A DNA stretch of 13,258 nt from Baffinella frigidus. Lineage: Eukaryota; Cryptophyceae; Cryptomonadales; Baffinellaceae. This document shows, piece after piece, positions 6,340 to 11,185 of this stretch. Position 1 is the stretch's first letter. Every line of letters begins with the position of its first letter. The stretch covers positions 629,373 through 642,630 of the forward strand of contig MU646432.1 of NCBI GenBank assembly GCA_026770585.1. The letters run 5' to 3'. Made by a program: the position numbers and the translations under genes. The notes beneath the pieces are model-generated. The model was not told the origin of the DNA, made no database searches, and was given only the letters and a program-made list of their open reading frames with translations.

Positions 6340-6509
6340 ACCCTGGAGGCAACTTATGGGCAAATCGAGGGTTTCTGAAGTCAACCCTCATATTTTTGCG
6401 AAAATAATGCAGTAACGGCAAAAGTTGACAGATTTTGTTCCAGAACCGTCAACGTTGACCATTTTCAGAAATTGTTTGTGCGGCCAAATTCTCTGCTCTG
6501 ATGCAGGTG
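6340..6509. other. Unassigned spacer before MITE B1
   Basis: No exon is supported. GAGGGTTTCTGAAGTCAAC near 6368 is weakly mirrored by GTTGACCATTTTCAGAAATT near 6454-6473. A GGCAAAAGTTGACAG motif resembles CAACTTTTGC near 10077. The right end, ATGCAGGTG, looks like the start of an E4 copy interrupted by the MITE. Confidence 0.5.
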
Positions 6510-6692
6510 CCCACACGAGGCTATCCATGCGAACAGATTCATAAGTTAATTCTTGGATTATTGCCCAGGAAACACGCCAAAAGTCAGCATTTGATCACGT
6601 TTCCGTACGGACATCCGTACGGAAACGTGACCATTTCCCCACAAATTTTAAAATGGCCTTTTATTCTGTTCGCATGGATAGCCTCGTGTGGG
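6510..6692 (+). mobile_element. MITE B, copy 1
   Basis: CCCACACGAGGCTATCCATG followed by CGAACAGA is inverted at the right end (TCTGTTCGCATGGATAGCCT, then CGTGTGGG), giving 28-bp terminal repeats around a 183-bp element. The centre contains TTTCCGTACGGA twice in opposed orientation, a second palindrome. Copy B2 (7646-7828) has the same length and orientation and is about 95 percent identical by eye, so both inserts are fairly young. It is flanked by CAGGTG on the left and TGGGCGT on the right, which are the two ends of the first 25 bases of exon E4. No coding capacity. Confidence 0.92.
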
Positions 6693-6735
6693 TGGGCGTA
6701 AGACCAGTAAAACGTGACGAATTGTGTACCCTCAG

Positions 6736-6756
6736 GTGCGGTCATGCCTCTGGGCG
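6736..6756 (+). pseudogene. Copy of the 5' edge of exon E4
   Basis: After CCCTCAG the sequence GTGCGGTCATGCCTCTGGGC matches the start of E4 (VRSCLWA), with a silent TCA for TCT. The upstream GTGACGAATTGTGTACCCTC recurs before the third copy as GTGACGAACTTTGTACCCGC. The match ends after about 21 bases. Confidence 0.65.
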
Positions 6757-6813
6757 CTGGACACCAAACACTGGATGAACCCTACACCCTAAACCCTAAA
6801 CCTGAACCCCGAG

Positions 6814-6834
6814 GTGCGATCGTGCCTCTGGGCG
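6814..6834 (+). pseudogene. Second copy of the 5' edge of exon E4
   Basis: GTGCGATCGTGCCTCTGGGC matches the E4 start, with CGA for CGG and TCG for TCT, both silent. The preceding bases are GAG after a CCCTAAA run, so the acceptor context differs from the other copies. Confidence 0.6.
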
Positions 6835-6915
6835 TAACACCTGTAACATATATGATGTATTTGTTCAGGACCGTTGAGCCTATCAACACGGATATTTTTA
6901 AGTCTACAGAAATTC

Positions 6916-7015
6916 AACTTTAAGGTGACGAACTTTGTACCCGCAGGTCCTATCGTGCCTCTGAGCGTGCACGGTCCAGCGTCCCCCGTCTTCATTCTAG
7001 ACTCAGCCCCCTTGT
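6916..7015 (+). pseudogene. Fused copy of E3 3' edge and E4 5' part
   Basis: AACTTTAAG at 6916-6924 (NFK, the last codons of E3) is followed by GTGACGAACTTTGTACCCGC plus AG, only 22 bp, and then by an E4-like sequence from 6947 (GTCCTATCGTGCCTCTGAGC). This places the E3 end directly upstream of the E4 start and supports their order in one gene. The E4 part carries TGA where E4 has TGG, and it drifts out of frame after CCGTCTTC, although CCCCCTTGTCGC still resembles the E4 codons for PLVA. A 22-bp intron is shorter than most known, so this is probably a decayed copy. Confidence 0.55.
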
Positions 7016-7088
7016 CGCATCATGTTCGCGACAACAATGCATCACATTCGCGAAAAAAATGGCGTTTTTTTCATTATTTGCGTTTCAG

Positions 7089-7178
7089 GTGCGGTCTTGC
7101 CTCTGGGCGTGCACGGTAGAAGCGCTCCCCGTCTTCGTCGCCGCGCCCCTCGTCGCTTACTGGTCGGGCGTCGACGAG
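7089..7178 (+). CDS. Exon E4, hydrophobic segment of an unrecognised protein
   Basis: Thirty codons in phase 0 read VRSCLWACTVEALPV followed by FVAAPLVAYWSGVDE. The middle, from about residue 8 to 25, is hydrophobic enough for one membrane span. The acceptor is strong: a T-rich tract from about 7063 ends GCGTTTCAG. The exon is ended at GACGAG before GTCACC, because other copies (7321-7323, 8194-8196, 8434-8436) also read GAG before GT and then diverge. Seven or more partial copies flank it. Codons compared among 5' edge copies differ mostly silently (CGG/CGA, TCT/TCA/TCG), which supports this frame over the alternative GAVLPLG. A 30-codon phase-0 exon joins cleanly to the phase-0 end of E3. 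I cannot name the protein. Confidence 0.5.
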
Positions 7179-7254
7179 GTCACCCCTCCACTTAGCCTCC
7201 CCCTAGGACCCTACGGGAACCCTACAGTAGGCCTATGCTTAGGGCCCTATGGTG

Positions 7255-7275
7255 GTCCTTGGGGGGGGGGGGGTT
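7255..7275. repeat. Poly-G tract
   Basis: A run of 12 or more G residues follows an imperfectly repeated GGACCCTA/GGGCCCTA stretch downstream of E4. It could form a G-quadruplex or simply be slippage-prone. Confidence 0.85.
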
Positions 7276-7291
7276 TCTTATGGGCGAGGTA

Positions 7292-7323
7292 CCCCTCGTT
7301 GCTTACTGGGCGGCATCGATGAG
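7292..7323 (+). pseudogene. Copy of the 3' edge of exon E4
   Basis: CCCCTCGTTGCTTACTGGGC followed by GGCATCGATGAG matches the E4 codons for PLVAYWSGVDE, with one base missing (GGGCGGCATC versus GGGCGGGCATC). It ends at the same GAG, followed by GTGCACC. It also serves as the uninterrupted counterpart of the copy split by MITE B2. Confidence 0.7.
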
Positions 7324-7325
7324 GT

Positions 7326-7425
7326 GCACCCTAAACCCTCAACCCTCAGCCCTCAACCACAAACCCTGAGCCATAAACCATAAACCATAAACCACAAACC
7401 ATAAACCCTCCACCCGAAACCCAAA
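7326..7425. repeat. CCCTCAA/CCATAAA heptamer array
   Basis: Degenerate heptamers moving from CCCTAAA and CCCTCAA to CCATAAA and CCACAAA. The array directly follows the GAG/GT edge of the E4 copy. Confidence 0.85.
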
Positions 7426-7510
7426 GTCGTTTGGGGATATTGGAGCCGTTTGCCGTTCTTGGAGCCGTTTGGAGGTGTTGGAGCCATTAGATCGAGGAGG
7501 GCCCTCGCCT

Positions 7511-7579
7511 GAACCCTGAACCCTGAACCCTGAACCCTGAACCCTGAACCCTGAACCCTGAACCCTGAACCCTGAACCC
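7511..7579. repeat. Homogeneous CCCTGAA array
   Basis: About ten perfect CCCTGAA units, one of the most uniform heptamer arrays in the window. It is C-rich on the + strand and lies inside the composite inverted-repeat block. Confidence 0.95.
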
Positions 7580-7633
7580 CAACCTCGCGCCTGGTCAATA
7601 TTTTCTTCTTCCAGCCTCGAGAGAGTCTCGCTC

Positions 7634-7852
7634 GCGCCCTCGTTGCCCACACGAGGCTATCCATGCGAACAGATTCATAAGTTAATTATTGGATTACTGC
7701 CCAGGAAACACGCCTAAAGTCAGCATTTGATCACGTTTCCGTACGGACATCCGTACGGAAACGTGATCATTTCCCCACAAATTTTAAAATGTCCTTTAAT
7801 TCTGTTCGCATGGATAGCCTCGTGTGGGTATACTGGGCGGGCATCGATCGAG
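7634..7852 (+). pseudogene. E4 3' edge copy split by MITE B2
   Basis: GCGCCCTCGTTG at 7634-7645 is the left half of the E4 sequence for APLVA, and TACTGGGCGGGCATCGATCG from 7831 is the right half (YWAGID). The 183-bp MITE B2 plus about two bases lies between them. The intact site at 7292-7323 shows the sequence before insertion. Confidence 0.7.
7646..7828 (+). mobile_element. MITE B, copy 2
   Basis: Same 183-bp length, same 28-bp terminal repeat starting CCCACACGAGGCTATCCATG and same central TTTCCGTACGGA palindrome as B1 (6510-6692), in the same orientation. It interrupts an E4 3' edge copy, with GTTG on the left and TATACTGGG on the right. Comparison with the intact site GTTGCTTACTGGG gives an insertion with at most a TA-sized duplication. 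Confidence 0.92.
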
Positions 7853-8024
7853 GGTTTCTGGTGCCAAACGGCTCCAAGAACGGCAATCGGCTCCAATATC
7901 GGGGTCACCCCTCCACTTGACTCTCGATACAGGTCCTACATAGGCCCTTAATCCTTGAGTTGAGTGACACACCAGGTTATGAGCCTTGAGGAACGAGCCC
8001 GCCTCGGAAACGTGACTGCACCTA

Positions 8025-8163
8025 CCACTTAGCAGCGGCCGAGTTCCTTCCCCCCCGGATATCCGGGGGGAATGCGGTTAGAATCCCATGTAAATGGATA
8101 AGATTCTAGTACAAATAGTTTAGATGGACTGTATCCGTGAAGCCCCTGGTGGCTGCTAAGTGG
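8025..8163. mobile_element. MITE-like element I
   Basis: CCACTTAGCAGC at 8025-8036 is perfectly inverted as GCTGCTAAGTGG at 8152-8163. TA precedes the left end only. Inside, near 8048-8071, a C-run, CGGATATCCG and a G-run form a strong hairpin. The 139-bp element has no coding capacity. Confidence 0.65.
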
Positions 8164-8188
8164 AAATTCTCAAACATCGACCCCCGCC

Positions 8189-8236
8189 GATGAGGTACAT
8201 CGCCAACACCCTAAACCATAGGTACATCGCCAACGC
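8189..8236. repeat. Tandem pair of GGTACATCGCCAAC units
   Basis: GGTACATCGCCAACACCCTA and GGTACATCGCCAACGCCCTA, each followed by AACCATA, lie in tandem. The first is preceded by GCCGATGAG, which resembles the VDE end of E4 at its GAG/GT boundary. Confidence 0.65.
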
Positions 8237-8600
8237 CCTAAACCATAAACCCTGAACCATAAACCCTGAGCCGTAAACCCTAAACCCTAAACCCTAAACC
8301 CTGACCATAACCCATAAACCATAACCCCTAAAACCGTAAACTATAAACCATAAACCATAAACCATAAACCATAAACTATAAACCATAAACTATAAACCAT
8401 AAACTATAAACCCTAAACCCTAAACCCTCGGCGTCGAGGTCACCTAAACTTTAAACCCAGAACCATAAACATTAAACCATCAATCGTAAACCCCAAAACC
8501 CAAACCCTAAACCCTAAACCCTAAACCCTAAACCCTGAACCCTAAACCTGAAACCCCCAAACCCTGAACCCAGAACCCAGAACCCTGAACCCTGAACCAA
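8231..8600. repeat. Mixed heptamer region (CCATAAA, CCCTAAA, CCCTGAA)
   Basis: Runs of CCCTAAA (about 8276-8300, 8403-8426, 8504-8535), CCATAAA/CTATAAA (about 8320-8410) and CCCTGAA (about 8560-8595). Within it, at 8429-8443, GGCGTCGAGGTCACC is a shrunken copy of the E4 edge GGCGTCGACGAGGTCACC. No exon longer than this is visible. Confidence 0.85.
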
Positions 8601-8668
8601 GCCGAGAACCAGAGTCTGTTGCCGTACCACCGGGCCTGAATCCTGTTTCTGCACCACCGGGCCTGAAT
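8601..8668 (+). pseudogene. Degenerate copies of the start of exon E5
   Basis: GCCGAGAACCAGAGTCTGTT followed by GCCGTACCAC reads AENQSLLPYH and aligns with AKNRGLLPYS at the start of E5, with a silent TTG/CTG. It is followed by CGGGCCTGAATCC, and the CTGTTGCCGTACCACCGGGC stretch is repeated at once as CTGTTTCTGCACCACCGGGC. These are partial tandem echoes. Confidence 0.55.
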
Positions 8669-8722
8669 CCTAAACCCCACACCCCAAACTCTGATCCCCG
8701 AACCCTAAGCCATACACACTGA

Positions 8723-8789
8723 ACCGGAAGCACCCCGCATCAGGCAAAGAACCGGGGTCTGCTGCCGTACTCCCCAGGCATGCCTGGTC
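8723..8789 (+). pseudogene. Copy of the 5' part of exon E5
   Basis: AAGCACCCCGCATCAGGCAA and AGAACCGGGGTCTGCTGCCG plus TACTCCCC match 9121-9170 with two or three substitutions. The GCA/GCT difference is silent for Ala. The match ends at CCCC and the sequence then reads AGGCATGCCTGG, a short palindrome, before the GGGA array. Confidence 0.75.
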
Positions 8790-8793
8790 AATA

Positions 8794-8828
8794 GGAGGGA
8801 GGGAGGGAGGGAGGGAGGGAGGGAGGGA
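8794..8828. repeat. GGGA tetranucleotide array
   Basis: About eight GGGA units follow the truncated E5 copy. The complement, a CCCT array, follows the full E5 at 9223-9259. G-quadruplex formation is plausible on the + strand. Confidence 0.95.
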
Positions 8829-8832
8829 GCAG

Positions 8833-8955
8833 GAGAAGCCCGCTAAGTCGCGGCAGAAGAGCGGAGCGTGGACTCTCTCGGAAGGCAAGAACGCCAAAGA
8901 TAGCAAATCTCGGCGCTGCGAAAGTGAGAGCACAGCCCCGCCGGCAGGCTCGTGA
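8833..8955 (+). CDS. Possible short terminal exon, basic/serine-rich
   Basis: A frame opening after GAGCAG reads EKPAKSRQKSGAW, TLSEGKNAKDSKSRRCE and SESTAPPAGS, then a stop at 8953-8955. The charged, serine-rich composition resembles a disordered C-terminus and stands out from the repeat peptides. The preceding GGGA array ends in AG, which could serve as an acceptor. There is no second copy to test the frame, and other frames on both strands are also open here because the region is GC-rich. If it is real, it belongs either to an isoform or to a different gene from E5 onward. Confidence 0.22.
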   Translation, partial: EKPAKSRQKSGAWTLSEGKNAKDSKSRRCESESTAPPAGS

Positions 8956-8959
8956 ACGC

Positions 8960-8979
8960 CCGCGTGACCGGTCACGCGG
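8960..8979. repeat. Perfect 20-bp palindrome
   Basis: CCGCGTGACCGGTCACGCGG is its own reverse complement. It lies just after the stop of the possible terminal exon. It could be a binding site or a hairpin; nothing decides between these. Confidence 0.85.
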
Positions 8980-9052
8980 ACGCCGAAGCCAGACGGTCGG
9001 TCGTGACTGCCTTGCGTGTGCCGACCCTTTCAGCCCAGCTACCCTGCAGACG

Positions 9053-9122
9053 AACAAAACCCACACTCGAAAACTCCTGAACCTCAAGCACCAAAACCCA
9101 CACTCGGAAACTCCTGAACCTG
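9053..9122. repeat. Tandem pair of a ~44-bp unit
   Basis: AAAACCCACACTCGAAAACT and AAAACCCACACTCGGAAACT, each followed by CCTGAACCT and AAGCACC, lie in tandem just upstream of E5. The shared AAGCACC is where similarity between the E5 copies begins. Confidence 0.75.
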
Positions 9123-9138
9123 AAGCACCCCGCATCAG

Positions 9139-9218
9139 GCTAAGAACCGGGGTCTGCTGCCGTACTCCCCAACCACGCTCATCTTCGATCTCACCCTTGG
9201 ATCTTTCGTCGTCTACAT
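9139..9218 (+). CDS. Exon E5, hydrophobic, unrecognised protein
   Basis: The frame reads AKNRGLLPYSPTTLIF followed by DLTLGSFVVYM. The second half is hydrophobic and could enter a membrane. The start is placed after GCATCAG, because the distant copy at 8601 begins to match at GCC GAG AAC, aligned with GCT AAG AAC here. The end is placed at TACAT before GTCAGT, a good donor; TCA before GTCCCT is an alternative. Silent differences between copies (GCT/GCA/GCC, CTG/TTG) support the frame. It is followed at once by a CCCT array. It lies downstream of E4 and upstream of E6 on the same strand. No family recognised. Confidence 0.4.
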
Positions 9219-9222
9219 GTCA

Positions 9223-9259
9223 GTCCCTCCCTCCCTCCCTCCCTCCCTCCCTCCCTCCC
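9223..9259. repeat. CCCT tetranucleotide array
   Basis: Nine CCCT units directly after the E5 donor region, the reverse complement of the GGGA array at 8794-8828. The two arrays could pair in a transcript spanning both. Confidence 0.95.
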
Positions 9260-9289
9260 AACCATCCAACCATCCGGTGGGCTACGCAG

Positions 9290-9433
9290 GTTTCGTTGGG
9301 GCTCGCTTTTAGTGTTGAACGTGACCAACAATTTGCATTAGAAAAAATCTTAAGTTCATTGTCTTCAGGCAAGTTGACTTTTGATGAAAGGTTCGTAGTC
9401 CACCGTGTGGGGGCTACGAGGTTTTATTTCTGA
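9290..9433 (+). CDS. Possible exon with stop, unrecognised
   Basis: After GGCTACGCAG a frame of 47 codons reads VSLGLAFSVERDQQFALEK, ILSSLSSGKLTFDER and FVVHRVGATRFYF and then stops. The charge pattern and mixed composition look protein-like. Its codons are more AT-rich than those of E3, E4 or E8, so it may come from a different gene or from an inserted element. The CAG before GTT is a plausible acceptor after the CCCT and CCATCCAA repeats. There is no second copy in the window to test the frame. Confidence 0.3.
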   Translation, partial: VSLGLAFSVERDQQFALEKILSSLSSGKLTFDERFVVHRVGATRFYF

Positions 9434-9517
9434 ACGGAAGCCTCGTCAATTTTCACTTATTTTAGCCCCTTTTAGGTAGCAGGGTGGTCACGTCACCTCC
9501 GGATTCTGAGTGCTGTC

Positions 9518-9660
9518 AAACCCGAAACCCGAAACCCGAAACCCGAAACCCGAAACCCGAAACCTGAAACACCAAACACCAAACCCGAAACATCAAACAC
9601 CAAACACCAGACACCAAACCCCAAACCCCAAACCCCAGACACCAAACCCCAAACCCCAAA
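9518..9660. repeat. Heptamer array changing from CCCGAAA to CACCAAA and CCCCAAA
   Basis: About seven CCCGAAA units give way to CACCAAA and CCCCAAA units over 140 bp, ending immediately before E6. It shows the progressive sequence drift of the heptamer along one array. Confidence 0.92.
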
Positions 9661-9661
9661 C

Positions 9662-9754
9662 GGCAGTACCGCCGGGCTATGGTACTTTGCGAAAAACGAG
9701 CTACCGGAGGATTCTTTCTACGAGCTGGTACCAAACCCCATGTCTAGCTTTCAG
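9662..9754 (+). CDS. Exon E6, unrecognised protein
   Basis: Thirty-one codons read GSTAGLWYFAKNELPED followed by SFYELVPNPMSSFQ, in one uninterrupted frame ending TTTCAG before GGTTTAGG. A second copy (10111-10180) and a third partial copy (9893-9921) allow comparison. CTA versus TTG for the Leu in GLW, GAG/GAA in YEL, GTA/GTG in LVP and CCA/CCG in VPN are all silent, which is good evidence that the ancestor was coding in this frame. The aromatic GLWYF start and acidic middle could lie at a membrane edge. A faint resemblance to the region before the pore of ion channels was considered and is too weak to use. The exact donor is unclear because the copies remain alike beyond the CAG. Confidence 0.45.
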
Positions 9755-9775
9755 GGTTTAGGCTAAGACCTAGTA

Positions 9776-9890
9776 CCCTACTGTAGGCAAACCGTAGGGG
9801 CATAGGGGGGTTCCTACGGTAACGGAACCTCGGGCATTCCCTGCCCGAAAATACCTTCGTAGCACATTTCCTGCCCAAAAATCCCTTCGT
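9776..9890. repeat. Solo C repeat, copy 3
   Basis: CTACTGTAGGCAAACCGTAG, GGGCATAGGGGGGTTCCTAC and a GGAACCTCGGGCATTCCCTG hairpin segment. Close copies lie at 10204-10322 and 12297-12390, and its first 45 bp correspond to the arms of element C (3521-3939). The tail ATCCCTTCGTAGC is repeated near 9881-9893. It lies 21 bp after E6. Confidence 0.8.
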
Positions 9891-9892
9891 AG

Positions 9893-9921
9893 CTGGTGCC
9901 GAACCCCACGCTATGTTTCAG
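9893..9921 (+). pseudogene. Copy of the 3' edge of exon E6
   Basis: CTGGTGCCGAACCCCACGCT followed by ATGTTTCAG matches the LVPNPM…FQ end of E6. A small shift replaces ATGTCTAGC with ACGCTATG, and the copy keeps the TTTCAG edge and the following GGTTTAGGCTAA. Confidence 0.65.
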
Positions 9922-9992
9922 GGTTTAGGCTAACCAGACAAGAGCGTGCCCGGGGGCAAATCTGGCAACTTAAGATCATCATTTTGCCCAGA

Positions 9993-10014
9993 AGGTTCTC
10001 AGAATTGAGAACCT
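9993..10014. repeat. Short perfect hairpin
   Basis: AGGTTCTC pairs with GAGAACCT around an AGAATT loop. The 9930-10110 stretch around it holds no supported exon; GTACAAAACTTGTCAACTTT near 10062 resembles motifs at 3672 and 6430. Confidence 0.7.
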
Positions 10015-10110
10015 CGTGATGAATGGATGCTGGTGCAAAAAGGTGCTAAAAATATTATAGTGGTACAAAACTTGTCAACTTTTGCGATAAGGGGGCATTC
10101 AACATTTGAC

Positions 10111-10180
10111 GGCGGGTTGTGGTACTTTGCGAGAGGATGCTCTCTACGAACTGGTGCCAAACCCCATGTCTAGCTTTCAG
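10111..10180 (+). pseudogene. Second copy of exon E6 with a 14-bp deletion
   Basis: GGCGGGTTGTGGTACTTTGC (GGLWYFA) and then GAGGATGCTCTCTACGAACT (EDALYEL) match E6, ending at the same TTTCAG. Fourteen bases present in E6 between TTTGCGA and GAGGAT are missing, which breaks the frame. The duplication extends about 140 bp further right through the C repeat, so a block of about 200 bp was copied. Confidence 0.75.
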
Positions 10181-10203
10181 GGTTTAGGCTAAGACCTAGT
10201 ACC

Positions 10204-10322
10204 CTACTGTAGGCAACCCGTAGGGGCATAGGGCGGTTCCTACGGATAAGGTAACGGAACCTCGGGCATTTCCTGCCCAGAAATCCCATCGTAGCACTTT
10301 TCCTGCCCGAAAATCCCTTCGC
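10204..10322. repeat. Solo C repeat, copy 4
   Basis: Near-identical to 9776-9890, including CTACTGTAGGCAACCCGTAG and the TCGGGCATTTCCTGCCC hairpin. It lies about 24 bp after the E6 copy, the same relative position as copy 3, so it was duplicated together with the exon. Confidence 0.85.
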
Positions 10323-10329
10323 AATCCTC

Positions 10330-10450
10330 AACTCTAACGCCCAACCCCCGACCCCTAACCCTAACCCCGAGCCCCCAAACCCCAAACCCTCAACCCTAAC
10401 CCCGAACCCCAAACCCCCAACCCCCAACCCCAAACCCTAAACCCGAACCC
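10330..10450. repeat. CCCCAAA/CCCTAAC degenerate array
   Basis: Degenerate six- to eight-base units (CCCTAACC, CCCCAAACC, CCCCGAACC). Unit length is less strict than in the other arrays. It lies between the C repeat and the first E7 copy. Confidence 0.85.
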
Positions 10451-10467
10451 AGGTGGGTCTGGGTCTT

Positions 10468-10560
10468 TTCGTTTTCGGGCGATGTGCCACCATCGGCGTC
10501 AAGTATGAACCCGAAACCCGGGTTAAACATCTGTACCACGATAAGCCATCTAAACACTCA
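10468..10560 (+). CDS. Exon-like block E7, longest copy
   Basis: The frame reads FVFGRCATIGVKYEPETR followed by VKHLYHDKPSKHS and then a TAG at 10561. The second copy (10676-10746) reads the same KYEPETRVKHLYHDKPSKH with GTT changed to GTG, a silent difference. The third copy (10937-10993) reads FLGLSRAATIGVKYEPET with GCC/GCA silent. Three copies with silent differences support this frame. The charged and aromatic composition suggests a soluble or loop segment. No splice donor is obvious, because the copies stay similar through ACTCATAGCGC/CTTTTAGCGC. A stop in both long copies could mean a true C-terminus or simply intron sequence. Not recognised. Confidence 0.38.
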
Positions 10561-10605
10561 TAGCGCAAACGTGGTTGATAGACTCAGGGTTGGTTGGCTC
10601 ATCAC

Positions 10606-10655
10606 CTGCCCAGAGTCATACATCACCGAGTATACAACGTATACGAAGATAAAAA
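10606..10655. repeat. Dispersed repeat shared with 2727-2785
   Basis: CCCAGAGTCATACATCACCG followed by AGTATACAACGTATACGAAG matches the segment near 2729. It lies between the first and second E7 copies and is followed by CTGTACCACG, itself an E7 fragment (LYH). Confidence 0.75.
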
Positions 10656-10675
10656 TCTGTACCACGGTTTAGGAT

Positions 10676-10752
10676 TCGGCGTCAAGTATGAACCCGAAAC
10701 CCGGGTGAAACATCTGTACCACGATAAGCCATCTAAACACTTTTAGCGCGAA
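10676..10752 (+). pseudogene. Second copy of E7
   Basis: GGCGTCAAGTATGAACCCGA through AAGCCATCTAAACAC is almost identical to the first copy over about 75 bp, with GTG for GTT at the Val. Its 5' end is truncated (ATTCGGCGTC instead of ACCATCGGCGTC) and it reaches an equivalent TAG. Confidence 0.7.
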
Positions 10753-10936
10753 CGAGTGTGTACGAAAATGAAACTTATGACCTGGCGTGGTACCCCCAAA
10801 CCCTAAGATCCCTGCCGAATGAACCCTAACCCCTTAACTCTCTATGAACTCTGAAGCCCTAACGGGGATTCGCTGGAGGGTTTAGCGTTTGGAGTTTTAG
10901 GGTTTGGGACTTGGGGGTGGGGGGTTGCACTTGCAG

Positions 10937-10993
10937 GTTTCTTGGATTAAGCCGAGCTGCAACCATCGGCGTCAAGTATGAACCCGAAACCCT
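10937..10993 (+). CDS. Third copy of E7, with a good acceptor
   Basis: TTGCACTTGCAG precedes GTTTCTTGGATTAAGCCGAG. The frame reads FLGLSRAATIGVKYEPET and then dissolves into CCCTAAGCCC repeats. It has the best acceptor of the three E7 copies and the most protein-like N-terminal part, but lacks the RVKHLYHDK half. It may carry the true 5' edge while the copies at 10468 and 10676 carry the 3' part. Confidence 0.35.
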
Positions 10994-11009
10994 AAGCCCT
11001 ACAACTTAA

Positions 11010-11110
11010 ACCTTGAAACCTGAACCCTGAACCCTGAGCCCTGAGCCCTACACCCTGAACCCTGAACCCTGAACCCTGAACCCTGAACCCTGAACCCTGA
11101 ACCCTGACCT
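11010..11110. repeat. CCCTGAA array
   Basis: About twelve CCCTGAA units with CCCTGAG and CCTTGAA variants at the edges. It directly precedes a short copy of the E8 start. Confidence 0.93.
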
Positions 11111-11128
11111 GAACCTTGAACCGCGTAG

Positions 11129-11148
11129 GTATGCATGCTACCCGGACC
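11129..11148 (+). pseudogene. Copy of the 5' edge of exon E8
   Basis: After CGTAG the sequence GTATGCATGCTACCCGGACC matches the first 20 bases of E8 (YACYPD), with TAT for TAC silent. Then heptamers resume. Confidence 0.65.
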
Positions 11149-11185
11149 AAACCCTGAACCCGATATTCCCTAACCCCCAACCGCA

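Larger units (their letters stand above)
7433..7900. mobile_element. Composite block with 37-40 bp terminal inverted repeats
   Basis: ATATTGGAGCCGTTTGCCGT and TCTTGGAGCCGTTTGG (7433-7472) are inverted at 7864-7900 with one mismatch inside about 37 bp. The arms bracket a CCCTGAA array (7511-7579), half of an E4 copy, MITE B2 and the other half of the E4 copy. It may be an insertion built from several pieces, or an inverted duplication of a GGAGCCGTT repeat. No transposase is present. Confidence 0.6.

Noticed and set aside
6925-6946. A functional 22-bp intron between E3 and E4 copies
   Set aside because: It has GT and AG at its ends, but it is extremely short, the downstream E4 copy has TGA for TGG, and the upstream match is only a few codons. 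I read it as a decayed junction.
7339-7664. Two minus-strand frames of 103 codons
   Set aside because: They are driven by the CCCTGAA and CCATAAA heptamers and run into the end of MITE B2. No splice sites or homologous copies support them.
6510-7828. MITE B as a simple introner providing its own splice sites
   Set aside because: GT occurs just left of B1 (GTGCCC), but no AG lies at the right end of either copy, and B2 has no GT at its left edge. As placed, they cannot be removed exactly by standard splicing at their own ends.
8670-9135. Minus-strand frames with LPPSLPPSLPP segments
   Set aside because: The proline/serine runs are the GGGA array read on the other strand, and the flanking GC-rich sequence is open in several frames.
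9662-9754. Ion-channel pore region assignment for E6
   Set aside because: GLWYF followed by acidic and Pro residues faintly recalls the segment before a channel pore, but no selectivity-filter motif (TVGYGD-like) is seen in the window. ATIGVKYEP in E7 is not one. The similarity is too weak to name.
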